Positions 22,079 through 32,100 of a stretch of DNA of 64,000 nt are shown here, one piece after another. Below the pieces are notes generated by a model. The model did not search any database. It was given only the letters and a program-made list of their open reading frames with translations, and had not been told where the DNA came from. Position 1 is the first letter of the stretch. Each line of letters starts with the position of its first letter. The stretch covers positions 5,664 through 69,663 of the forward strand of contig CDMY01000470.1 of assembly GCA_001179505.1 (NCBI GenBank). Direction: 5' to 3'. A program made the translations under genes and the position numbers. This stretch comes from Vitrella brassicaformis. Taxonomy: Eukaryota > Sar > Vitrellaceae.

Positions 22079-23114
22079 ATGCATGCAGGTCACGTAGTTA
22101 GCATGACAAAGTTGGATAAGGACGAGGTCAGTGCGGCACACGTGTGTGCGGGTGTCTGTGTTCGTGTGCTGGTGTGCGTGTGTGTTTGTTGGTCGAATGT
22201 GGCATGTCGAACACACAATTCGGCAGAAGGAGCACATGTGCATGAATCTCTCTCTCTCTCTCTCTCTCTCCGGGCGTGTGGATGGCTTGCAGAGCCAGGA
22301 GAGCCTGAACATTCGCCGCCACCTGATGGCCGGGACGCTGGACGCCAACACGCCCACCACGTCCAAGGACTCGGTGAGTGAGCGAGCAATTCAGGGTGGG
22401 TGGGNNNNNNNNNNNNNNNNNNNNNNNNNNNNNNNNNNNNNNNNNNNNNNNNNNNNNNNNNNNNNNNNNNNNNNNNNNNNNNNNNNNNNNNNNNNNNNNN
22501 NNNNNNNNNNNNNNNNNNNNNNNNNNNNNNNNNNNNNNNNNNNNNNNNNNNNNNNNNNNNNNNNNNNNNNNNNNNNNNNNNNNNNNNNNNNNNNNNNNNN
22601 NNNNNNNNNNNNNNNNNNNNNNNNNNNNNNNNNNNNNNNNNNNNNNNNNNNNNNNNNNNNNNNNNNNNNNNNNNNNNNNNNNNNNNNNNNNNNNNNNNNN
22701 NNNNCAGGGTGGGTGGGTGGGTGGGTGAGATGAGATGGGATGAGAGAGATTGGTTCACCGCAGTTCCCTCCCTTCACGGCATACACGCCTCTCTCTCTTC
22801 ACCTGTGTCTGTGTTGTGCCTCTAGAGTGAGCACCCCCTCCCCCCTCCCGCTCCCCAGCTCCCCTCCATGCAGTCGCGCATTCGGCACACGGCGGCCCTG
22901 CAGTCGCAGCTCGAGCTACTCAACGACACCCTCAACCTCGAGACGTCCACAGACCATGACATAGACCCCGCGGCTGACGTCACGGCCTCCCCCATCCCCT
23001 CGCGCGTCGCCCGATTCGATCTGGCGGCCGACACAGCTCGCCTTCAGGGCAGCGTCGAGCGGTTCCTGGCCACGAGAGACGAGCTGCAGCAGAGGGAGGA
23101 CTTGAGGACCGCAG
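22079..23114 (+). CDS. Partial gene F, helical protein with gene-E-like 5' exon; interrupted by gap
   Basis: A first exon (22079-22126, preceded by the same sequence as the first exons at 17.9 and 18.3 kb but on the opposite strand) ends at a GT donor in phase 0. It joins an exon at about 22295-22372 (SQESLNIRRHLMAGTLDAN...). After the gap an exon at about 22826-23114 encodes a helical stretch with SRIRHTAALQSQLELLNDTL and ARLQGSVERFLATRDELQQ, ending at a GT donor. That donor is followed at once by the right arm of the inverted repeat, so the 3' end of the gene appears cut off. No family recognised. The helical part resembles a SNARE or tether-type coiled coil only in general character. Confidence 0.45.
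22405..22704. other. Assembly gap of 300 N
   Basis: Exactly 300 N. Both sides carry the same sequence, CAGGGTGGGTGGG, so the true gap may be an unresolved GGGT repeat. Confidence 0.99.
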
Positions 23115-23132
23115 GTGCAGTTTCTGTACCGC

Positions 23133-23556
23133 CTCCAGTGCACTTCTGCAATGCCGGTTGACGCATAGAATGGCCTTCTGGCTGCCAAAAAGCGATGGAT
23201 GTCGGCGGAGGGAAGCAAACAAGAGATGATTAGCGCTCCTGCTGCATCGTTTGTCGCGCTGTCGTTTTGCGAGTTTTCAGGCAGGGATCGCTCAGTTTCG
23301 TCAGTCGACGGCAAATAAAAGAGTATTGCCGCTGCTGCCGCTCGTGTGAGGCCTTCGTGCCGTGACAGTGAGGCCTCCGGGCCGTAAAAAAGATTTCGAA
23401 GGAGAAGGAGAAGGCGGCGACGACGAATCGGCCACAGGTACGCACCCACGTAGAGAGGGAGTGTGTACATGATGCATTCTCAGTCAGGTAGACAGAAAAG
23501 TGAGAGGGATGCATCAGAATGCACCACTCGGTCGATGCATCCACCCATCTAGGAAG
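23133..23556 (-). repeat. Right arm of the long inverted repeat
   Basis: Reverse complement of 18700-19143, with the ends well conserved and the centre diverged. It begins directly after the last readable exon of gene F. Confidence 0.85.
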
Positions 23557-23796
23557 CGCCAGACGTTTGACGAGACCTTTCTCGCTGTGTGTCGCGCCTA
23601 GATAAAGAGGAGGCGAGAAACACGAGAGGGCGTCGAAGGCCATGAGAAGAGACTCAGGTGCACACCGAGTACATGACACACTCCACTCTGTCAGACAGAC
23701 AGACAGGGTAGAGGCGGAAAGGCCATGCGCATCGGCCAGCCTGCTTGGAATCAAGAGAAACATCTCATGTCTCTTGCTGATCAGGTCTTAGCAATC

Positions 23797-23814
23797 GCTG
23801 CTTACATTTAATAT
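23797..23814 (+). repeat. Cassette-boundary repeat, 5' of PP2C copy 2
   Basis: Reads GCTGCTTACATTTAATAT, matching within one or two bases the repeats at 24537, 25345, 44347 and (reverse) 56716 and 57887. Confidence 0.7.
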
Positions 23815-23929
23815 TTCGAGACACTTTAACCTACCGAAGGGAGCGCGGTAAGTCTGAAGAGACATAATACGAACAGGGTGGGCGCTTTTTATTTGTCTCA
23901 TGATCCCACTCGATGCAGCCTACCAGCCC

Positions 23930-25311
23930 CACAAACCACCGAGGCGCCCAACGACAGCCCCACACTCACCACTGACCACTTCCCGCCACTCCTGCCCACA
24001 ATCAACAACACCGGCACAACCACCGGCAAGAGGAGCAGCCGCGGCAGCCTCTCGTCACCAGCCCAACAGCAGCTGCGTCTGGAGATGGGCGCCTACATCA
24101 GGGCCCGCGACGACAAGAGGGGGCAGTGTGAGGACGCCGCCAGCATTCCGGCTGAGGCGGGCGTCATGGTGGTGGCGGACGGCGTGGGAGGCTTTGTGGA
24201 CGACCACCCTGGCGTCAGTGCACGTGACTTCGCGCGTGCAGTGACCGTCAAGACCATGGACGAGGCCATGGCCATGGCACCGCTCCGAGACGCCCGCACC
24301 AACAGGGCCAAGCAGCTGGTGGAAGAGGGATGGGCCAAGACAGCCGCCGACCGACACGGCCCGCCTGGCGCCAGCACCATCGCAGTCGCCGCCACCACGC
24401 ACGACGAGGAGGGCCGGCCGTGTGTGGACGTCGCCGATAACGGCGACACTGCGGTGGACCAAAACATCCAAAGTAACCATACGCAAAAGGCGACGTCTCA
24501 GAATTTTTACTTGTTTCTCGGTTTGTGTCTCAGATGGCTGCCTACATTTTATATCCGACAGACATGTGATCTCTCACCGGCTCAGCCTCACACGAGCACT
24601 GCCGCGGCGGGGGGCTACGTCAGGCTGTGGATTCCGTCCGCCAACAGGTAGTCAAGAGGGAGAGACACGTTTGTATAGCATATCCCAGAACAATTCTTGC
24701 TCGTGTGTCAGCTGTTGTTCTAGCTATAGCCGCTGCCACATACGACGAGGACGGCCAGCCGTGTGTGGACCTCGCCGCATACGGCGACTCGATTATAATG
24801 GTCGTCAGCTTCCCCCACCACGGCCCCCCCATCATCGTGACCGCGCTGGAGCCGATGCATCACCGCAACCAGCTCAACTACCCCTTCCAGCTGCAGCGCA
24901 TCCCCCGCCGCCGGGCCGCCGACATCCTAATACCACCACCGGCCACCCTCAAGCGCCTCACCCGCACTGACCACCGAGCGGAGGATGCCACGGAGGCGAC
25001 CATCGGGGTTCAGGCTTGTCGGTGCCCTCGAGAGCGGCGATATTGATATCGCCTGCTCGGACGGGGTCACCGACAACCTGTTCCACCACGAGATCGTCTT
25101 CTTCGCCCAGACGTTCCGGAGCCTGCCCGCCGACAGGCTGGCCGCACATCTTGCGCGGCTGGCGTACCGCAAAAGCAAGAACAAGAGCGAGAAGCTTGAC
25201 ACGCCCTTCCGGCAGATGTGGGAGGCGCACGGCGAGGAGTGGCTGCAGGGCGGGAAGGAGGACGATATCACGGTGCTGGTGGCCAAGGTGGGGTCGGCGG
25301 AGGGGGTCTGA
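23930..25311 (+). pseudogene. PP2C cassette copy 2 (PTC7-like), PPR-gene fragment at 5' end, frameshifted
   Basis: The segment at 23935-24055 matches the disordered region of the PPR gene (30500-30620) and is fused in frame to a PP2C N-terminal half from 24085 (MGAYIRARDDKRGQCEDA, VVADGVGGF, GPPGASTIAVAATTHDE). That frame stops at 24651 after a non-phosphatase junction segment. The C-terminal half follows from about 24720 (CVDLAAYGDS, ACSDGVTDNL, KEDDITVLV). A 2-base deletion near 25035, relative to copies 3 and 4, splits this half into two frames. All metal-binding Asp motifs are therefore present but not in one frame. No introns. Inference: a decayed chimeric duplicate; phosphatase activity is unlikely unless spliced in an unexpected way. 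Confidence 0.8.
24537..24561 (+). repeat. Cassette-boundary repeat, between the two halves of PP2C copy 2
   Basis: GCTGCCTACATTTTATATC followed by CGACAG. It lies exactly in the segment that separates the N-terminal and C-terminal halves. Confidence 0.75.
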
Positions 25312-25344
25312 GGACTAGAGGAGGCGGCCGTCTTTGTCAGTATC

Positions 25345-25368
25345 GCTGCTTACATTTTATATCTGTCG
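25345..25368 (+). repeat. Cassette-boundary repeat, 3' of PP2C copy 2
   Basis: GCTGCTTACATTTTATATC followed by TGTCG, 34 bases after the phosphatase stop codon. The whole 3' flank (25270-25390) recurs at 56690-56775 on the opposite strand. Confidence 0.75.
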
Positions 25369-25613
25369 TACTTGATTGACCGATCGATGCATTTGTGCGG
25401 GTGATGCTGGTGCATGATGGATGAATGAGACATCTTTCAAGAGACCCCTTGGTGGCGATTCAACGCTCACAGCCTCCATCAGTCAGTGAATGGATAATTG
25501 ATAATGTGCAGACCGATTCATTGCCACGCACTAAGGAACACACAACCATGTCTTACGCCGCGACCATATCCAACTCAGCACGAGCCAGCCACAATACCAC
25601 ACTCTTCACACGT

Positions 25614-27290
25614 CTATTCACATTGTCTCTCTGCATCAACCGCCTGCATTCGACCTCCACGCCTCCCGCCCCCCTCCCTACCGTCCACTCTGATGGCCAG
25701 GCCCTGCTCGACCCCGCTCATCCCATGTGGGCCAAGTGATGTGTCGTGCAGCAGCCACTGGCCGGGGTCCTTCCACGACAGCAGCGAGCGGTGGGGCCGC
25801 TTGAGGATCGAGCGCGTGTCCATGACCCACAGCACACGACGAAGGCCCAGCTGGGCCTCCTGGCGGTCATCTGCTACCGGCGCGGCGGAGTGGAGTTGCC
25901 GGTCGACGTGAAGGAGGGTGGCCTCGAGGGATCGCTGGAGCTCGTGCCTCTGGTGCTTGGTCAACGAATCTGCACATGGAAACACCAGGGTGAGTGCTCC
26001 CTCATCGTGTTTGGTGTTTGTCTCACCAGTGAGGTTTGATGCCGCCCTGAAGAGCTGCTCCATCCATGGCGAATCGAACGCACCAGCAATGCGCAACTGA
26101 ACAAGACAGATCCGTGCATCCGCCACCCCGTCGCTTGACGAGTAGGTCAATGTATCGTTTGTGCATGTCCTACTTGTGCGAGTGTCTGCACACAGTCGCT
26201 CGCCCTCAGCCGCTCCACCTTGTCATCGATCCGAGTGTGCAGATCCTTACCCACAGAGCCAGCCTGCACAGGGCAGCAAGCCACACAATACCTCACCAGT
26301 CTTCACCCACACCACCCATTGGCTTCCATCTCACCTGATGCAGCTGCATCTTGGTCAGCCCATCATACATGAGGCAGAGGTCCCACACAGGGCTGCCCGC
26401 AACCCTGTCCACCACCACTAAACGACTCGCCCACCGCTGCAGCCCCATCTTGCCCCCTTCCTCCCCCTCCACGCACCCGAGGGCGTGCACCAGCCGACAC
26501 AGAGCACTGCCGTCAAGACGTGACCAGTCCGCAAGACACCCACCAATCAGCAGCCGCAGCTGAGCGTCGGTCAGCGCGTCGACAGCCTTCAGGACAGCGG
26601 TCGCCGAGAGAGTTTCCACTAGCTGGTCGGGTGTGAGGGCCTCAAGTGCGTCGAGAATGAGAGGCACGCAAGTGTGGGGAACAGACGGGGGGACTAGGAA
26701 GCCGCTCCAGGCAAGCGAGTGCAGAAGGCTGGCCAGGGAGGGGGCGTCGAAGTCGCTCGCTGAGCAGGCCAGGCGCTCACACACAGCCTGGAAGAGGGCA
26801 GCAGACCTGAACAATACGAATCAGTAACCACAACCAGAATGAGCGGTGAGCTTCATGCTCTGTGTTTCTGGTCGTGTCATGTGCTGCAGCACCCGTGTGT
26901 TCTCCAGTGGGCCAGTATGCGCATCGTGGCGACAACATTGGGAGTCGATAGATACATGTGCTCCTCCCGCAGCCGACGCAGCACATGCCGCCAGGCCGCC
27001 TTGCTCGGATCTATCTTCCTGCACGTACACCACACGCGCACACACGCATCCACAAGAGCCATCGTCTGCACTGCAATGCACTCAATGCATTGCATTTCGC
27101 CGCACCGCTTCCTGGTGTGTTTGTACCTGTCTGAGAGCTCCGTGAGTGCCTTGAATGCCTTGGCAGCTGACGTCACTTGAGTCGTTTGCTCGGCCATGTT
27201 GATGAATGTGCGGGCGGCGGGCGAGATGCGCCGGGGGATGGGAGGGGGCAGGGGGGCGGGCACAGCCACACACCGCACACGACAAGCCAT
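25614..27290 (-). CDS. Putative organelle-targeted helical-repeat protein (FASTK/RAP or OPR-like)
   Basis: Four exons (27290-27127, 27018-26893, 26806-26335, 26096-25614) join in phase to 414 residues. The N-terminus is rich in Arg, Ala and Pro without acidic residues (MACRVRCVAVPAPLPPPIPR), typical of a mitochondrial or plastid transit peptide. The body is a series of amphipathic helices with Leu/Ala pattern (AALFQAVCERLACSASDF, SLASLLHSLAWSGF, LVETLSATAVLKAVDAL, LCRLVHALGCVE), as in helical-repeat RNA-binding proteins with FAST or RAP domains. The C-terminus has VLWVMDTRSILKRPHRSLLSWKD, reminiscent of a RAP-type end, but I cannot confirm the domain. Such proteins act in organelle RNA processing. 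The family assignment is inference. Confidence 0.6.
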
Positions 27291-29185
27291 GTTATCGACT
27301 CAGACACCAGATCTCAGATGATCAAATGAAATCACCCTGAATGTATATCAGCAGGAAATTGAACGAAGGGGCATCACATCAAACAGACGGCCTCCATACC
27401 AAAGGTGGGAGAACTTCGGAGTCCTACAGCTAAAATACAACCGGGCCGGGCCTGACGTTTTGGCTGCGTGCTTGTGATCTTGCGTCTCGTGGATCGCACC
27501 TTGCCTTCTCAGTTTGCTTTTTCGGCCCAGTGCTGCTGTACAACACTGCCAAGGGCCTGGCTATCGTCTCCCACACACCTGAATCGCCCATCTGCCTTCC
27601 TGGTATGCATGCGTGCGGACACGGAAAGGGAATGAGGGCACGGAAAGGGACGCATATGTGGGTGTGTTCGTGTGTGGATCCATGCGTCGTCGTTGTGCTG
27701 TTGTGGTGTGGTATGGCAGGTTGTTTCTCGCACTCCTCTGTCGCCTTGCTGTTGCGTTTGGGTGCGCTGTACAACACTCTCTGGTTCGCAAGCGCACACA
27801 CTGACTGGATGGCTGGCTTGTGTGTGTCCATCGTGTTGGTGGTGTTGTGTGTGTTGGTGGCAGGTTGGTTTTCGCACCCTCTGTCGTGTCGCTTTTCGTT
27901 CGGGTGCACTCTTGCCATCACTCTCTGGTGCGCATCAAGACAGACAGACAGACAGAGAGGCAGACACATACACCGACCACACACACCAGACTGTCTGTGT
28001 GGCTGCCTGGCTGTGCATGCGATGTCCTCAGACGTGCTTTGCTTTTGCCGGTCGTCTGCGAGTTTGGCAGCGGCAGTTCCCTGCCTTGTCAACGCTCACA
28101 GCGCCCATTGGTTGAGCTCGCTGCATGACCGGCACTGTCTAAGGACTTTCGCGACAGACGTTCATTCATTCAATCGCTCTCGAGTCCCCACGCTTGAGTC
28201 AACCTGTGTTGATCTAGACCACCTCCTCCGGATGGTCTGAGCAGAGCACAAGAAAACCAACTACAGCCTCATCAGAAGCTCGCAGATGGTTTGGAGATCG
28301 CAAAAGTGAGAAGGGGTCAGCGTTGCTTCTTCAAGGTACGCACAGTCACACTCACACACAGCACACCGAACTCGTGAGCCCAGCCTCAACACACGTCACA
28401 TTTGACCCGCATGCATGTACGCACACGAGGGACAGACGAGTGGGTGAGGGCCACAGGCAGGAAGGCGAGCAAAGGGGCAGAAACGACTCCACAGCGGCCA
28501 GCAGGGAGGCAGAAGCACAGGGGCAGCCAGGCCGTCTCACAGGCGTCACGTGTGTACTGGCAGTCAGGCATTTCGTTGGCACCTGACGAGTTGATCGGTG
28601 CATGTGTGTCCATTGGTGGTGTGTTTGGGCTGCGGGCGTCATGGCGTCTCCCTGTGTGTGTCTGCTTCAGGTGACTCGCCCTCCTTCTGCTGCCCCTCCG
28701 ACAGACAGCACCCGAGTGAGCAGAGCCCACCTACTGAGGATGTGAGACCACACCAACAGGACGTCTAGCGGACGGCAATTACTGGTCGATCAACGCCTTT
28801 CCCAGCAGACGGCATCCAGCAATCGGACCCATTTTTGAGCTCCCTCCCTCCCACCCGTAGTAGCATAGCCTGTCGCTTGAAGAGGCACACGTATGCACGT
28901 ACGTCGTCTGAGTGAGTGAGTGGCGCTCCTCGACCGTCTGTCCGTCTTCCCCCATCCCGCTTGCCTGCCTTCTTGTTTGAGGACGGCCAACCATCGAACC
29001 AGCCCCCTCCCTCCCTCCCTCCCTCCCTCTCGGACGCACTCACATAGATGCCCTCTTCCTCACCCACCAAGTGCTGACCTGACCTAGCCGCACCAGAACC
29101 ACAACCTGCCCGCTTTACTTCGTTGCCTGACTGACTTATCTATCTGTCTATCTGTCTATCGCTCACCGCATGTGTTAGTCTCCGA
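27291..29185. other. Intergenic region between divergent genes, with imperfect tandem repeat
   Basis: About 1.9 kb between the start codons of the helical-repeat gene (-) and the PPR gene (+). Around 27718-27935 two copies of a roughly 145-base unit are visible (the CACTCTCTGGTTCGCA type block). A 236-residue frame at 27530-28240 spans the repeats but is Cys/His-rich low complexity. CTCC and TCTA tracts precede the PPR start. Confidence 0.5.
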
Positions 29186-32100
29186 ATGGCCAACGGTCTG
29201 ATGGCTGACGTGTATGGTGGTGCTGGTGTGGAGGGGGGCGGGATCTCGGCTGCCGTGGCGGAGGTCATCCACTCGCTATGGTCAGTGACACACACAACAC
29301 ACAACACACAGAGAGGGATATGGGACAGCTAAGCGGCATCTTATGTGCGTCTGTGTGTGTGTGGCGGTGTGTGTGATGTTTCTGTCAGGCTTGAGCTAGT
29401 GGTGTGTTCGTTCCTGATGGTGGTGTGGGTGTGGAGGCAGCGGCACAATGGCAGCAAGACCAGCACCAAAAGCACTACCAAGACCACCGCCACCAGCAGC
29501 GGCAACAGCAGTAAGGCCAAGCAGGCTGCTGCCGGGCGGCCATCTCCCCCGTCCATCCCCCACCTCTCGGCTCCCTCACACCCCCCCTCCAGCAAATGGT
29601 CCGTCGCTGGCGCCATCCGCTCCACGGCAGCCACCATCATCAACAGATTCAAGAAGAGGACCACTGCACCGCCCAACGCGGCGGCCCATGACACCACCGA
29701 CGAGCACCAGCCGGCCGACGACCAGAGCCCCGTTGCTCGCAAGCGCCCAGACGCGCTTCTGCTGGCGTCGCCCTCTGACGGCGGGCTGGCCAAGGCCATG
29801 GCGGAGGCGGTGCTGCGGGAACAGACGCCCTGGTCGCCCAACGCACAGGTGGCTTCCAAGGGCCACCCGCAACCGCCCTTGGCGGCCACCAGCCCCCTCC
29901 TGGGCGACTTTCCCCCGCCACCCGACGGCCTCTTCGCACCCCCCACCAACCAGCACCAGCAGTGGAGCGGCGTGTTTGCCACCTCCCCCAGCCCCTCCCA
30001 CGCCCACACACACGCCTTCGCGACCTCCTCTGTGCACAGCGTGCACTCGCTCAGCCCCTTCACCTCCAACACGTCACCGGCGCCGTCGTCAGTCGTGGCA
30101 CAGCAGCACTCGCCTGACCTGGTGGTGGGGTCGTCGGGTGGCGGGCAGCACAGCGGGACGGCCACCACCATGACCACACCGTCGTTCTTCAACGGCTCCT
30201 TCGGCATCCCTGCCACTTCGTCGGTGACGAGCTCGCCCGCAGCCGTGACCAACGACGGGTGGGCCGTGAGTGGGGGAGGGGGGAGCGGCAGTGGAGGCGG
30301 GGGGAGTGGCGATAAGGGCGGCTATCGCAAGGACAAGGACCACTGCAGTGACGACTCGTCGACGCACGAGCAGGCCTTCCCGGAGCTCTCGGCGGCCGCA
30401 TCGCCCACATCGACATCGCCCACATTCGCCAAGAAGGACATTGTCGACGAGTCCCCCGTCCACCAGGCCATCGTGTACCGTCGGCCAGGCATCTCGCGCC
30501 TCCCCACCGAGGCGCCCAACGACAGCCCCACACTCACCACAGACCACTTCCCGCCACTCCTGCCCACCAGCACAGCCACCAGCGCCACCAATGGCAAGAG
30601 GAGCAGCCGCGGCAGCTTCTCGTCCAGACATGACAGCAATGAAGGCACCACCCACAACAGCAGCCACGGGGGCGGATCGGGCGCCAAGAGCTCCACTGCC
30701 CGCCGTCTGTCTGCCTTGACGGAGCGGCTGACGTCCGTCGGCTCCACCAGTGCGGGCGAGACCCCGACCCATCGTGGGTCTATCGACCAGGGCAAGATGG
30801 GCGGCGACACACCATCCTCCGGGAGCGCATCCACCTCCGAGAGCCGCATGCGGGGTGAGGAATCGACCAACGGCAATGGGGGCAATGGGGGAAACGGTGA
30901 GAGGGGCTGGGGCGGTGCTCGTGAGAGATGGGGCAATGGTGGCGGTGGCGGTGGGGGCGGCCGTGGTGGTGGTGGTGGTGGTGGTCGAGTGAAAGGCATA
31001 GTAGAGATGGACAACACAGTTCCGTTTGAGGAGCTGGCGCGAGACCCGATGCGGCTGCGTGGGAGCATCATGGACATGTGCACCAAGCGATACGGCAGGG
31101 CCATCGAGTACTACAAAATGGCAGTCAGAACAGGCGTCTACAAGTGGGGAGGGGGGAGGGGGAGGGGATGGGGGAGATCGGCACCACCCACAAGGCAACA
31201 CATCCACACCCACACATCCCGTGTGTGTTGGTGTGTGCAGGCACATCCGCGACGAGCAGATGTATGTCAACTTGGTGCAGCTGGGGCTGTTCCTGGGCCA
31301 CCGCGACCTGGCGGACAGCGTGTTGGGTGACATGAAGGCGGCCTCCATCCCGCGGCCTCTCAACATGTACATCTCCATCATGAAAATGTTCGCTGCACGA
31401 CACCTCTACTCGAAGGTATGTACGCCACACAGAGAGTGGGAGGGAAAACACCTAAGAGACATCCTGTGTGTGGGCCATCCGTCCACACATCGACCCTTTG
31501 GTCAGTGTCTGTGGCTGTATGAGGCTATGCGGGAGGACGGCCACGCCCCCCGCGACGCCACCATGTACTCGTGCCTTCTGTCGGCGGCCGTCGAGTCGGG
31601 CGAATTCGACAAGGCCATCGAGTTCTTCAAGAAGGTATGCCCTTCTTGTCTGTCTGTCTACTCAGCCAAAGCCAAGTCTTCTGCGTACTCTCTCTCTCTC
31701 TCTGTGTGTGTGTGTGTATGGTTCAGTTGTCCAACGTGGGCCGTCCGTCGATCAAGGCCTTCATGCAGGTCATCCGAGTGCACTCGCGACGAAACGACTG
31801 GCAGGCCGCACTCAACCTGCTCAAACAGGTCACTCTCCCGGCCCCACACACACACCACACAGGCAAGACCATCCCTCTCTCTCTGTGTGTGTGTGTGTGC
31901 ATCCATCAGTTGTGTGACAGCGGGATGGAGCCCGACAACCTGATAGTCAACAACGTGTTGGCGACGTGCGTCAATGCGCGGCAGGTGGCGGTGGCCCGCA
32001 CGCTGCTCGAGGAGATGAAAGACACACCGGGACTGCTCGACACCATCTCATACAACACCATCATCAAGGTAAGCACCCAGCCCACAGGCGCTGACAGACA

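Noticed and set aside
22868-23161. Extension of gene F past 23114 into the repeat
   Set aside because: The frame continues only a few residues into the inverted repeat arm after a good GT donor, so this is read-through of an intron or a truncation.
27530-28240. 236-residue plus-strand frame with hydrophobic stretches
   Set aside because: Spans imperfect DNA repeats, is Cys/His low complexity, and lacks introns of the local type; treated as non-coding.
30089-31381. 430-residue minus-strand open frame
   Set aside because: Antisense to the low-complexity part of PPR exon 2; no family features and it crosses a supported intron.
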